Source: an uncultured Eubacteriales bacterium
GTDB lineage: Bacteria > Bacillota > Clostridia > Christensenellales > CAG-138
Reading direction: 5' to 3'
Length of the DNA: 64,000 nt
Assembly: GCA_902801845.1 (NCBI GenBank)
Contig: CADCJW010000002.1
Coordinates: 369,627-433,626, forward strand
Position 1 is the stretch's first letter, and every line of letters begins with the position of its first letter. Below are positions 40,699-49,324 of the stretch, piece by piece. Made by a program: the position numbers and the translations under genes. The notes beneath the pieces were generated by a model that did no database searches, was not told where the DNA came from, and saw only the letters and a list, made by a program, of their open reading frames with translations.

Positions 40699-41277
40699 AT
40701 GACGCTGGAAGAGATCCGAAAGCTGAACGGGTATCAGTTCGTCCGTCTCACGTTTGCGGACGGCAACGTGTTCGAGGGGGAGGCCGCCCACGACCCCGCG
40801 GACTATTGCTTCCACGAGTTCGGCCGGGACGAGGAGGCGGTGGAGATCGACCACTGGCTCTTCTACCTGAGCGACGTCGTCAGCATAGAGCCAGCCGAAC
40901 CGCGGGAGGTGGGCGTGTGGATGAGCCGGCCCATGCACCGGATGCACCTGGATCCGAAGGCCTACGACCGCATGGAGGATGAGAAGAAGACCATCGAGCT
41001 TCGGCTCTACGACGAGAAGCGCCGCCGCATCCAGGCCGGGGACGTGATCCGCTTCGAAAGCATCGATGACGAAACGGACGTGCTCTTTGCCAGGGTGACG
41101 GGGATGCGGTTCTTCACCTCCTTCGACGAGCTGTACGCGGCCCTGCCCCTCGTCGCCTGCGGCTATGCCCCCGAGGAAGTCAAGGCAGCCTCTCCCCGGG
41201 ACATGGACAAATACTACCCCCCCGAGGAGCAGAAGAAGTGGGGCGTGGTGGGGATAGAATTATCTTTCGATTTTTGA
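40699..41277 (+). CDS. ASCH-domain protein with N-terminal Sm-like extension
   Basis: 192 residues. The second half is an ASCH-type domain: HLDPKAYDRMEDEKKTIELRL holds the Lys-x-x-Glu-x-Arg pattern, followed by IQAGDVIRFESI and ARVTGM strands. The first 70 residues (GYQFVRLTFADGNVFEGEA ... LFYLSDVVSIE) look like a small beta barrel with a conserved strand order. ASCH domains bind RNA or nucleotides, so RNA-linked regulation is plausible. RBS CGGAGG. Confidence 0.75.
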   Translation: MTLEEIRKLNGYQFVRLTFADGNVFEGEAAHDPADYCFHEFGRDEEAVEIDHWLFYLSDVVSIEPAEPREVGVWMSRPMHRMHLDPKAYDRMEDEKKTIELRLYDEKRRRIQAGDVIRFESIDDETDVLFARVTGMRFFTSFDELYAALPLVACGYAPEEVKAASPRDMDKYYPPEEQKKWGVVGIELSFDF

Positions 41278-41347
41278 TTTTCCCCTGCAACCTTTCGGAG
41301 GGATGCGCCGTGTTATGGGCAGAGAAACGAAACAAGGAGAAAAAACC

Positions 41348-42097
41348 ATGAAAAAGATGTTGATCGTACTGCTGGCCGGGTTGCTGATGCTGACGGCCGT
41401 TGCCTGCAAAGCCAACAAGGCGCCGAAAGAAACAGCCAAGAACGAAGAGCCCCAGGAGGCGGCACAGGAGGAGATCATGGCAAATGAACCCTTGGCGGGC
41501 GGCTGGACCCCCGCGGAGGACTTCGGCGATATCACGGCGGAGCGCCGGGCCATCTTCGACAAGGGCATGGAGACTCTGCTGGGCGTGGACTACGCGCCGC
41601 TGGCCTATCTCGGCAGCCAGGTTGTGGCCGGGACCAACCACGCGTTCCTGGTGAAGGGCACGATGGTGGTGCCTGCTCAGCCCGTCAGCTACGCCCTCGC
41701 CTATTTCTACGAGGACCTGCAGGGCAATGTGAAGCTCATGAACGTGGCGGATCTGCCCATCGTGCCCCAGGCGGACGGCACCCTGGCCCTGCCCGAGGAG
41801 GGCCTCATGGGCGGCTGGGCCTACGTGGAGGACCCCGCCCTCGCCGACGAAGACGAGGCCAAGCTGGAGGCGGCCCTGCAGAACCAGGTGGGCGCCTCCT
41901 ACGTCATCGCAGCTTGCCTCGGCGAGCAGGTGGTGGCGGGCCTGAACCGCTGCCTTCTCGTTCAGGTGACCCCCGTGGTCCCCAACGCCCGGCCCCATTA
42001 CGCCCTGGCGTACATCTATACGGACCTGGAGGGCAACAGCTCCCTTACCCAGGTCATCGACCTGGACGTGGGCGCCTATTGCACCTACGGGGCATAA
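41348..42097 (+). CDS. lipoprotein with two tandem stefin/cystatin-like domains
   Basis: 249 residues: signal peptide with Cys20 (AVAC), a charged linker (21-46), then two repeats of about 90 residues. Repeat 1 has a Gly-Gly start (GGW 51-53), a helix DITAERRAIFDKGMETLL (61-78) and the loop SQVVAGTN (90-97). Repeat 2 has GGW 155-157, an equivalent helix (167-181) and EQVVAG (193-198). Gly-Gly N-terminus, one helix, central QxVxG loop and following strands are the papain-inhibitor features of stefins/cystatins. It may inhibit cysteine proteases of the host or other bacteria at the cell surface. ATG 41348 follows AAGGAG. Confidence 0.72.
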   Translation: MKKMLIVLLAGLLMLTAVACKANKAPKETAKNEEPQEAAQEEIMANEPLAGGWTPAEDFGDITAERRAIFDKGMETLLGVDYAPLAYLGSQVVAGTNHAFLVKGTMVVPAQPVSYALAYFYEDLQGNVKLMNVADLPIVPQADGTLALPEEGLMGGWAYVEDPALADEDEAKLEAALQNQVGASYVIAACLGEQVVAGLNRCLLVQVTPVVPNARPHYALAYIYTDLEGNSSLTQVIDLDVGAYCTYGA

Positions 42098-42115
42098 AAC
42101 CAGACATTCCTAAAT

Positions 42116-42147
42116 CGGGAGGGCAAGCCCCTCCCGTCTCGCTTTTT
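42116..42147 (+). terminator. intrinsic terminator
   Basis: 7-bp stem CGGGAGG/CCTCCCG with loop GCAAGCC, then TCTCGCTTTTT, just after the stefin-like gene. Confidence 0.75.
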
Positions 42148-42167
42148 GGGCCCGGGTGTGCTATACT
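42139..42167 (+). promoter_or_regulatory. sigma-A promoter of the GT4/GH13 operon
   Basis: TCGCTT (42139-42144, modest -35), 17-bp spacer, TATACT (42162-42167), overlapping the terminator tail. Confidence 0.6.
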
Positions 42168-42200
42168 GTACCGGCAGAGATTCGATAAGGAAGTGAAACC

Positions 42201-43598
42201 ATGAAGGTCTGTCTTTTGAACGACTCCTTTCCCCCGGCCATGGACGGGGTGGTGAACGTGGTGCTGAACTACGCCGACCATCTGGGGAAGGATCACGGGG
42301 CCCAGGTGGTGGTGGGCACGCCGGAGTATCCGGACGCCGACTACGGCCAATACCCCTACCGGGTCATCCCCTACCAGAGTTTCGACACCACCGCCCTCAC
42401 CAGCGGCTACCGGGCGGGGAATCCCTTCTCCGGCAAGGCGGTGGAGGAGCTGGCCGCCTTTCGGCCTGAGATCATCCACAGCCACTGTCCCGTGGCCTCC
42501 ACCATCCTGGGGCGGCTGCTGCGGGAGCAGACGGACGCGCCGGTGGTGTTCACCTACCACACCAAGTTCGACATCGACATCCATCGGGCGGTGAAGCTGC
42601 CGGTGGCGGCGGAGGAGGCCATTCGGGTCATGATCGCCAACATCGAGGCCGTGGACGAAACCTGGGTGGTGAGCCGGGGCGCGGGGGAAAACCTCCGGTC
42701 CCTGGGCTACACCGGCGACTATCGGGTCATGAACAACGGGGTGGACTTCGCCCGGGGCCGGTTGCCCCAGGAGGCGGTGGACCGGGTCACCGGCGGGTAC
42801 GATCTGCCCGCAGGGGTGCCGGTGCTGCTGTTCGTGGGCCGGATGATGACCTACAAGGGCCTGCCCCTCATCCTGGACGCGTTGAAGCTCCTCCTGGACG
42901 GGGGCCAGGATTTCCGCATGGTGTTCATCGGCAAGGGCGCGGACAAGGAGCTGATGGAGCAGAAGGCCCGGGAGCTGGGCCTGGGGACCAAGTGCATCTT
43001 CGTGGGCCCGATCTACGATCGGGACGCCCTCAGGGCCTGGAACACCCGGGCGGACCTGTTCCTCTTCCCCTCCACCTTCGACACCAACGGTCTGGTGGTC
43101 CGGGAGGCGGCGGCCTGCGGGCTTGGGTGCGTGCTCATCAAGGGCTCCTGCGCCGCGGAGGGCATCACCGACGGGCGCAACGGCTTTCTCATTGAGGAGA
43201 CCCCGGAGGCCATGGCCACCCTTCTTAAGGAGATTTGCCCCGACCTATCCCATCTGCATGAGGTGGGGCAGCACGCCATGGAGGAGATATACCTGTCCTG
43301 GCAGAGCGCGGTGGACGAAGCCTATGACCGATACGGGGCCCTGCTGGATTTGAAGCAAGGGGGCCGGCTGCCCCCCAAGCGGAAGCTGCCGGCGGACTAT
43401 TTGGTGGCCCTTGCCTCCCGGAGCATGGAGGAGCGGGTGCGCCGCCGCCGGATCCGGCAGGAGCTGCTCACCGACTTCAAAGAGACGGCCCAGGGCATGA
43501 TGGAGAACATCCAGGAGGCCCAAAAGAACGCCGAGCAGCGCTGGGCCCGGGTGGCCGAGGACATCCAGCGGGAGCTGGAAACGTTGAAAAAGCGGTAA
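42201..43598 (+). CDS. GT4-family glycosyltransferase with C-terminal coiled coil
   Basis: 465 residues. GT-B fold: MKVCLLNDSFPPAMDGV start with the Gly-containing loop, IIHSHCPVAS, VFTYHTKFD, then the nucleotide-sugar half with LFVGRMMTYKG and FDTNGLVVREAAACG (E-x7-E region). The layout is close to diacylglycerol/glycolipid glucosyltransferases of Firmicutes. An extra 90-residue C-terminal part rich in Arg/Glu (MEERVRRRRIRQELL ... ) probably forms a coiled coil. Acceptor unknown; a membrane glycolipid is likely. It shares an operon with the GH13 gene. Confidence 0.8.
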   Translation: MKVCLLNDSFPPAMDGVVNVVLNYADHLGKDHGAQVVVGTPEYPDADYGQYPYRVIPYQSFDTTALTSGYRAGNPFSGKAVEELAAFRPEIIHSHCPVASTILGRLLREQTDAPVVFTYHTKFDIDIHRAVKLPVAAEEAIRVMIANIEAVDETWVVSRGAGENLRSLGYTGDYRVMNNGVDFARGRLPQEAVDRVTGGYDLPAGVPVLLFVGRMMTYKGLPLILDALKLLLDGGQDFRMVFIGKGADKELMEQKARELGLGTKCIFVGPIYDRDALRAWNTRADLFLFPSTFDTNGLVVREAAACGLGCVLIKGSCAAEGITDGRNGFLIEETPEAMATLLKEICPDLSHLHEVGQHAMEEIYLSWQSAVDEAYDRYGALLDLKQGGRLPPKRKLPADYLVALASRSMEERVRRRRIRQELLTDFKETAQGMMENIQEAQKNAEQRWARVAEDIQRELETLKKR

Positions 43599-43604
43599 AG
43601 CATC

Positions 43605-45269
43605 ATGGAACAGTTCGATTTTCGGCGGATGAGCCTCTATCAGATCTGGGTCCGCAGCTTCGCCGACGGGAACGGGGACGGCATCGGCGACCTCTACGGG
43701 GTCTACGACAAACTGGACTACATCAAGAGCCTGGGGGTGGACGGCATCTGGTTCAGCCCCATCTACCCCTCCCCCAACGCGGATTACGGCTACGATATCT
43801 CCGACTATCGGAACATCCACCCCGACTTCGGCACCCTGGAACAGTTCGACAAAGTGCTGCACCGGGCCCACGAGCTGGGCCTCAAGGTCATCTTGGACCT
43901 GGTCATCAACCACACCTCCGACGAGCACCCCTGGTTCCTGGAGAGCCGCAAGGGGAAGGACAACCCCTACAGCGACTACTACATCTGGCGGGACCCCAAG
44001 CGGGGCAAAAAGGGCCATCGGCCCCCCAACAACTGGTTCAGCCAGTTCGAGGGCCTGGCCTGGGAGTACGAGCCTCAGCGGGACCAATACTACCTCCACG
44101 TGTTCGCCAAGAAGCAGCCGGACCTGAACATGGACAACCCCAAGGTCCGGGAGGAGGTCAAGGGCATCATGCGCTTTTGGCTCAGCCGGGGCGTGGACGG
44201 CTTTCGGGAGGACGTGATCACCTTCATCTCCAAGGACGAGCGGCTCCCGGACGGGCTCCCCTTTTTGCCGGTGATCAACGGCATGCCCTTCTATAAGGAC
44301 GGGCCGAACCTGATGCGCTATCTGCGGGAGTTCCGCCAGGTGGCAAAGGAGTACGGGGCCCTCCAGATCGGCGAGGCCCCCATGACGCCGGTGAAGACGG
44401 CGGTGACGTACCTCACCGGGGAGGATCGGGTTCTGGATATGATGATCCAGTTCGACACCATGATGGCGGACTGCTTCATGACGGAGTTCGTGCACCTGCC
44501 CTTCCGGCTCAGGAAGCTGAAGCGGGCCTTCTCCCGCTGGCAGTACGCCCTCAGCGGCCGGGGCTGGAACGCTTTGTATCTGGAGAACCACGACCATCCC
44601 CGGATCATCTCCCGCTACGGCAGCGAAAAGCTCTGGCGGGAATCGGGGACCATGCTGGCGGCCTCCTACCTGTTCCAACAGGGGACGCCCTTTCTTTACC
44701 AGGGCCAGGAGATCGGCATGACCAACATCCGCCTGGACACCATCGACAAGTACATCGACATCGCCTCCATCCGGGCCTACCACGCCTATTTCACCCGCCA
44801 GTCCCAGGAAAAGCGCATGCGCCGCATCCATGCATCCAGCCGGGATTCCGCCCGGACGCCGGTCCAATGGAGCGCTGAGGAAAACGCCGGCTTCACCACG
44901 GGGACGCCCTGGTTCCATGTGAACCCCAACTACCCCACGGTGAACGTGGCCGCGGAGGAGAAGGACCCGGACAGCATCCTGAACTTCTACCGCCGGTGCC
45001 TGGCCCTGCGAAAAAGCAGTGAGACCCTGCTTACGGGGACCTACCGGGAGTACCAACATTGGCGGGGAAAGGTGTATCTCTACGAGCGGCGCCTGGGCGG
45101 GGAGCGCATCTTGGTGATCTGCTCCTTCTCCCACCTCCTCCAGCTCTACCGGCTGCCCCGGGGATACGGCCGGGAGAAGGCGGAGCTGCTCCTCTGCAAC
45201 TACCCCGAGGCCCCAACCCTGGGAAAACTTCGGCCCTACGAGGCCCAGGTATACCGCTGGCGGGGTTGA
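43605..45269 (+). CDS. GH13 alpha-glucosidase (oligo-1,6-glucosidase type)
   Basis: 554 residues. GH13 regions: DYGYDISDYRNIHPDFG, VILDLVINHTSDEHPWF, GVDGFREDVITF with the nucleophile Asp, the acid/base Glu in IGEAP, and ENHDHPR with the transition-state Asp. Ser/Arg choices resemble oligo-1,6-glucosidases and trehalose-6-phosphate hydrolases. Cytoplasmic, no signal peptide. It starts 6 nt after the glycosyltransferase stop with no clear RBS, so it is probably translated by coupling. Confidence 0.88.
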   Translation: MEQFDFRRMSLYQIWVRSFADGNGDGIGDLYGVYDKLDYIKSLGVDGIWFSPIYPSPNADYGYDISDYRNIHPDFGTLEQFDKVLHRAHELGLKVILDLVINHTSDEHPWFLESRKGKDNPYSDYYIWRDPKRGKKGHRPPNNWFSQFEGLAWEYEPQRDQYYLHVFAKKQPDLNMDNPKVREEVKGIMRFWLSRGVDGFREDVITFISKDERLPDGLPFLPVINGMPFYKDGPNLMRYLREFRQVAKEYGALQIGEAPMTPVKTAVTYLTGEDRVLDMMIQFDTMMADCFMTEFVHLPFRLRKLKRAFSRWQYALSGRGWNALYLENHDHPRIISRYGSEKLWRESGTMLAASYLFQQGTPFLYQGQEIGMTNIRLDTIDKYIDIASIRAYHAYFTRQSQEKRMRRIHASSRDSARTPVQWSAEENAGFTTGTPWFHVNPNYPTVNVAAEEKDPDSILNFYRRCLALRKSSETLLTGTYREYQHWRGKVYLYERRLGGERILVICSFSHLLQLYRLPRGYGREKAELLLCNYPEAPTLGKLRPYEAQVYRWRG

Positions 45270-45326
45270 CAGATCGAAGCAACGGCCGTATAATAACAGT
45301 TGTTACGCAACGTATGGTGCGTGACG
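45266..45326 (+). promoter_or_regulatory. perfect sigma-A promoter plus 24-bp TetR-type operator
   Basis: TTGACA (45266-45271), 17-bp spacer, TATAAT (45289-45294). GTTACGCAAC (45303-45312) and GGTGCGTGAC (45317-45326) form an inverted repeat with 8 of 10 positions paired around GTAT, placed on the transcription start. This is the expected operator of the TetR protein encoded next. Confidence 0.8.
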
Positions 45327-45354
45327 ACTGCTTTTTTTGTATGGGAGGAAGGCT

Positions 45355-45978
45355 ATGCCCCCGAAGGTGAAGTTTCAAAAGGAAGAGATCGTCCAGGCCG
45401 CCCTGGAGGTGGCCCGAGAGAAGGGGCTTGCCGGGATCACGGCCCGGGAGGTGGCGAAGGCGCTGGGGGTGTCCACCCGGCCCATCTTCACCTGGTACGA
45501 GACCATGGACCGGCTCAAGGGGGACGTGTTCGACCTGGCCATGGCCCGGTATCGGGCTTATATCGAGGCGGGCCTGCAGGAGTCCATCCCCTTTTTGGGC
45601 GTGTGGCGGCAGTATCTGCTCTTTGCCCGGCAGGAGCCGGAGCTCTACAAGCTTATGTTTTTGACCCCGCCGGAGGGGGCCGCCGGGGGCGCCATGGAGG
45701 CCCTGCGCTTCTCCCGGGAGCTGGTCCGGCCCTCCCTCATGCGGATCTACCGCCTGGACGAGAGGACGGCGGACGAATACTTTTTGTACATCTGGCTTGC
45801 GGCCTTCAGCTTCGCCACATTGATCGTCACCGACAACTGCCCCTACACCCTGGACGAGATGCTCGCCGTGGGCACGAAGCTGAGCCTGGCCGTGTGCAAG
45901 GCCTACAAGGAGGTGCCGGGGCTGGCGGCGGGCACCTTCGACCGGGACGCCATCTTCCGGCAGCTGGTGCAGGCATAG
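45355..45978 (+). CDS. TetR-family regulator
   Basis: 207 residues. The N-terminal HTH reads KEEIVQAALEVAREKGLAGITAREVAKALGVSTRPIFTWYETM (residues about 6-48). The C-terminal ligand domain resembles TetR_C WHG-like types. ATG 45355 follows GGAGGAAGG. It heads an eight- or nine-gene run of modifying enzymes and very likely represses the operon from the palindrome at 45303 until an inducer binds. The neighbouring YjdF suggests that an aromatic or azaaromatic compound is the signal. Confidence 0.85.
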   Translation: MPPKVKFQKEEIVQAALEVAREKGLAGITAREVAKALGVSTRPIFTWYETMDRLKGDVFDLAMARYRAYIEAGLQESIPFLGVWRQYLLFARQEPELYKLMFLTPPEGAAGGAMEALRFSRELVRPSLMRIYRLDERTADEYFLYIWLAAFSFATLIVTDNCPYTLDEMLAVGTKLSLAVCKAYKEVPGLAAGTFDRDAIFRQLVQA

Positions 45979-45987
45979 GAGGGAAAC

Positions 45988-46758
45988 ATGGACTATCAGG
46001 ATATCAACGCCAAGACCATCGACCGCTGGGTCCGGGAAGGCTGGGAATGGGGCCGGCCCATCGACCATGAAACCTATCTCGCCGCCCGGGCGGGCCGCTG
46101 GGACGTGCTCCTCACCCCCACGAAGCCGGTGCCCCATGCTTGGTTCGGGGACCTGGAGGGAAAGAAGGTGCTGGGCCTGGCCAGCGGGGGCGGGCAGCAG
46201 ATGCCCATCTTCGCGGCCCTGGGCGCCCGGTGCACGGTGCTGGACTATTCCGAGGAGCAGCTCAACAGCGAACGGCTGGTGGCCCGGCGGGAGGGATACG
46301 ACATGGAGATCGTCCGGGGGGACATGACCAAGCCCCTGCCCTTCCCCGACGAGACCTTCGACCTTATCTTCCACCCGGTGTCCAACTGCTACGTGCGGGA
46401 GGTGAAGCCCATCTGGCGGGAGTGCTGGCGGGTGCTGAAGACAGGCGGGCGGCTCCTGTCCGGGACGGACCACTTCGTGAACCACCTGGTGGACGAATCG
46501 GAGACCGCCATCGTGAACCGGCTCCCCTTCGACCCCGTGGCCAACGAGGACCAGCGGCGTCAGCTGGAGCAGACCGACAGCGGGATGCAGTTCTCCCACA
46601 CCCTGGAGGAGCAGATCAACGGCCAGCTGGAGGCGGGCTTCACCCTTCTGGCCCTCTACGAGGACACCAACGGCGAGGGGCGGCTCCATGAGTTGAACGT
46701 ACCCACCTTTCTCGCCATGCTGTCCCGCAAGGACGGCCCCCGGCAGGCGCTGGAATGA
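45988..46758 (+). CDS. class I SAM-dependent methyltransferase
   Basis: 256 residues. SAM-binding motif I VLGLASGGGQQMPIFAALG near 60, Asp at the end of strand 2 (TVLDYSEEQL) and motif III/post-III FDLIFHPVSNCYV. A C-terminal lid region follows. It is a small-molecule type, possibly acting on a drug-like compound given the TetR/YjdF/CAT context. RBS AGGAGG; the stop overlaps the yjdF start (ATGA). Confidence 0.85.
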   Translation: MDYQDINAKTIDRWVREGWEWGRPIDHETYLAARAGRWDVLLTPTKPVPHAWFGDLEGKKVLGLASGGGQQMPIFAALGARCTVLDYSEEQLNSERLVARREGYDMEIVRGDMTKPLPFPDETFDLIFHPVSNCYVREVKPIWRECWRVLKTGGRLLSGTDHFVNHLVDESETAIVNRLPFDPVANEDQRRQLEQTDSGMQFSHTLEEQINGQLEAGFTLLALYEDTNGEGRLHELNVPTFLAMLSRKDGPRQALE

Positions 46759-47177
46759 TTGGGGACGAGCGGTGCGGCCGGCTGACCGTGTTCTATGAGG
46801 AGCCCTTTTGGGTGGGCGTCTTCGAGCGGATCGAAGGGGACCGATTAAGCGTAAGCAAGGTGACCTTCGGAGCCGAGCCCAGGGACTACGAGGTGCTGGA
46901 CTATGTGCGCCGCCACTATGGCGAGCTCCGCTTCAGCGACCCGGTGCCCCACCAGGTCCGGGAGAAAGCCGACAACCCCAAAAGGCGGCAGCGGGCCGCA
47001 GCCCGTGAGATGCAGCCCGCCGGCGTGGGCACCAAGTCCCAGCAGGCCCTCCAGGCCCAGCGGGAACAGATGAAAACGGAGCGCAAGCGGATCACCAAGG
47101 CGGAGCGGGAGGCGGAGGAGCAGCGCCGCTTCGAGCTCAAGCAGCAGCAGAAGAAGGAGAAAAAGCGAGGTCACTGA
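46755..47177 (+). CDS. yjdF: YjdF family protein (DUF2992)
   Basis: 140 residues. The N-terminal half (LTVFYEEPFWVGVFER, KVTFGAEPRDYEVLDYV) is the conserved YjdF domain. The second half is a long Lys/Arg/Glu/Gln helix (KTERKRITKAEREAEEQ). In B. subtilis and relatives yjdF is controlled by a riboswitch that senses azaaromatics and is thought to help resist them. Here it overlaps the methyltransferase gene, so it has no leader of its own and must be controlled by the operon promoter. Confidence 0.88.
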   Translation: MIGDERCGRLTVFYEEPFWVGVFERIEGDRLSVSKVTFGAEPRDYEVLDYVRRHYGELRFSDPVPHQVREKADNPKRRQRAAAREMQPAGVGTKSQQALQAQREQMKTERKRITKAEREAEEQRRFELKQQQKKEKKRGH

Positions 47178-47803
47178 TGGTACGAGAGATGGACCCCAAC
47201 ATGACCAGCCGGGCTGCAGCCTACAAGCTGTGGATGGACGCGCCCAACCCCATGGTCACGTTTTTCAAGACCCTGGACGTGACGAATCTGGTCAAAGTCA
47301 GCCGCCGGCAGGGGCTGAAGTTCAATATGCTGATGGACTGGTGCATCGGCAAGGCCGCCGCCGGGATAGAGGAATTCTATACTCTGCCCGTGGGGCAAAA
47401 GCTCCTGCGGTACGACCAGCTGGCGGTCTGCACCATCGTCAGCAACCGGCAGGGCGGCGTCAGCTCCTGCGATATCCGGTTTCGGGACGATCTCAAGGAT
47501 TTCAACCGGGAATACCTGACCTGTACCGCCCAGGCGGCCCAGGCCTGTGAGGATCGGGATCTGTCCCAAGAGTGCATGGTCATCGGCACCTCCGCCATGG
47601 TGGACACGGAGCTGGACGGGGCCGTGGGCATGCACAGCGGCATCTTCAACAACCCCTTTTTGATCTGGGGCCGGTATCGAAAGAAGCTGTTTCGCTATCG
47701 CTTGCCGCTGTCCTTCCAGTTCCACCACACCCAGATGGACGGGGCCCAGGCGGGCCGGTTCCTGGAAGCGCTGCAAAGAGAGATACGCCAACTTGCTCTA
47801 TAG
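47177..47803 (+). CDS. CatA-like chloramphenicol O-acetyltransferase family protein
   Basis: 208 residues with the CAT trimer fold. The catalytic motif FQFHHTQMDG (HxxxDG) is near residue 184. Other pieces are KFNMLMDWCIGKAA and a GMHSGIFNNPFLIWGRY stretch in the substrate region. The length is close to classical CAT, but the divergence means drug acetylation is not certain. It overlaps the yjdF stop by one base. Together with the TetR and methyltransferase it suggests a detoxification operon. Confidence 0.8.
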   Translation: MVREMDPNMTSRAAAYKLWMDAPNPMVTFFKTLDVTNLVKVSRRQGLKFNMLMDWCIGKAAAGIEEFYTLPVGQKLLRYDQLAVCTIVSNRQGGVSSCDIRFRDDLKDFNREYLTCTAQAAQACEDRDLSQECMVIGTSAMVDTELDGAVGMHSGIFNNPFLIWGRYRKKLFRYRLPLSFQFHHTQMDGAQAGRFLEALQREIRQLAL

Positions 47804-47814
47804 GAGGAAATCAG

Positions 47815-48168
47815 ATGAAGAAATGGTTCGACGAGGAATATGAGTTCACCGTGGAGGTGACGGGCTTTTTGCGGGGGGACCACACGGAGCGCTACTGCCG
47901 CAACGGGGAGGAGGTGGGCGACGTGTACACCTGCACCTACGGCTGCCCCGTGAACCGGGAGGGGTACGGCATCTGCTCCAAGACCATGATGATGCTCTAT
48001 CCCCTCATGGAGGCCGTGCGCAGCGGCGGCGACCTTCAAAACGTGGGCGGCGACGGGAAGTATACGAAGACCGTCGTCTGCCCCGACGGCTGCGTGATCT
48101 TCCGCCTGACGGCCAAGCCCCTGGGCAACCCCAACTTTCACAGGGGCGGATTCTGGAAGGAGCCATAG
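47815..48168 (+). CDS. TIGR04076 family protein
   Basis: 117 residues. It has the pattern of TIGR04076: EFTVEVTGFLRGDHTERYCRNGEEVG at the N-terminus (split motif), MMMLYPLMEAVRSGGD in the middle and a C-terminal VVCPDGCVIFRLTA. Conserved Cys residues (YTCTYGCPVN, GICSK, VCPDGC) suggest metal or thiol chemistry. Function unknown. RBS AGGAGG; the next gene starts one base after its stop. Confidence 0.75.
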   Translation: MKKWFDEEYEFTVEVTGFLRGDHTERYCRNGEEVGDVYTCTYGCPVNREGYGICSKTMMMLYPLMEAVRSGGDLQNVGGDGKYTKTVVCPDGCVIFRLTAKPLGNPNFHRGGFWKEP

Positions 48169-48169
48169 C

Positions 48170-49324
48170 ATGGAATATCGGGAAACCATACCTTTGAAGG
48201 ACGGGCGGACCTGCGTCCTTCGCAACGGCACGGAGGCGGACGGCAAGGCCCTGCTGGACATCTACCTGCTGACCCACGAGCAGACGGATTTTCTGCTGAG
48301 CTACCCGGACGAGGCGGGCATGACCGTCCAGCAGGAGGCCCAGTTTTTGAAGCAGAAAACCGAGAGCCCCGACGAAATCGAGCTGCTGGCGGAGGTGGAC
48401 GGATCGGTGGTAGGCGCCGCCGGCGTGGGCCGGGTGGGCGGCAAGGTAAAGGTCCGGCACCGGGCGGACTTCGGCATCAGCGTCGACGAGCGGTACTGGC
48501 ATCTGGGCATCGGCCGGGCGTTGACTCGGGCCTGCATCGCCCTCGCCAAACAGGCGGGCTACGAGCAGCTGGAGCTGGAGGCCGTGGCGGACAACGAACG
48601 GGCCCTGGCCCTCTATCGCAGCGAGGGGTTTCGGGAATACGGCCGAAACCCCAAGGGCTTCAGGTCCCGGCTCACGGGCTGGCAGGAGCTGGTGCTCATG
48701 CGGCGGGAGCTGAGGGAACCGGCGGCCAGGGAACCGGAGGCGGAGGAAGGAAGCAGCGCCCTCGTCCAGGCGGCCATGGCCTATGTGCAGGACCTGTTTC
48801 AAAACGACTTCGGCGGCCACGATGCGGCCCACACTCTGCGGGTGTATCATAACGCCCTGGCCATCGCCGAGGCGGAGCCTCCCTGCGACCGGGAGATCGT
48901 GGCCCTGGGGGCCCTGCTCCACGACGTGGACGATCACAAGCTCTTTGCCACCGAGAACAACGAGAACGCCCGCCGGTTCCTGACGGCTCAGGGCGTGGAT
49001 GGAGGCCGGATCGAAGCGGTCTGCCGGGTGATCAACGCCGTTTCCTTCAGCCAAAACCGGGGCCGGCGGCCCGAGACCCCCGAGGGCCGGATCGTCCAGG
49101 ACGCGGATCGGCTGGACGCCCTGGGCGCCGTGGGCATCGCCCGGACCTTCGCCTACGGCGGGGCCCATGGCCGGTCGCTGGAGGCGTCCATCCAGCACTT
49201 TCACGAAAAGCTCCTGCTCCTCCGAGACGAGCTGAACACGGACACGGCCCGAAGGCTGGCCGAGAAGCGGCACCGGTTCCTGAACGCGTTTCTGGCGGAA
49301 TATGGGGAGGAGACCCGGGCGTGA
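48170..49324 (+). CDS. GNAT acetyltransferase fused to an HD-domain phosphohydrolase
   Basis: 384 residues. Residues about 1-185 are a GNAT domain with the acetyl-CoA loop VDERYWHLGIGRALTRACI and the C-terminal ERALALYRSEGFREYG. After a Glu/Ala linker, residues about 200-384 are an HD domain: GGHDAAHTLRVYHNA, LLHDVDDHK and the later VQDADRLDALGAVG. The HD part resembles stand-alone HD hydrolases that act on nucleotides. Fusion of the two activities suggests one substrate pathway, unknown. Its stop overlaps the GTG of the next gene. Confidence 0.83.
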   Translation: MEYRETIPLKDGRTCVLRNGTEADGKALLDIYLLTHEQTDFLLSYPDEAGMTVQQEAQFLKQKTESPDEIELLAEVDGSVVGAAGVGRVGGKVKVRHRADFGISVDERYWHLGIGRALTRACIALAKQAGYEQLELEAVADNERALALYRSEGFREYGRNPKGFRSRLTGWQELVLMRRELREPAAREPEAEEGSSALVQAAMAYVQDLFQNDFGGHDAAHTLRVYHNALAIAEAEPPCDREIVALGALLHDVDDHKLFATENNENARRFLTAQGVDGGRIEAVCRVINAVSFSQNRGRRPETPEGRIVQDADRLDALGAVGIARTFAYGGAHGRSLEASIQHFHEKLLLLRDELNTDTARRLAEKRHRFLNAFLAEYGEETRA

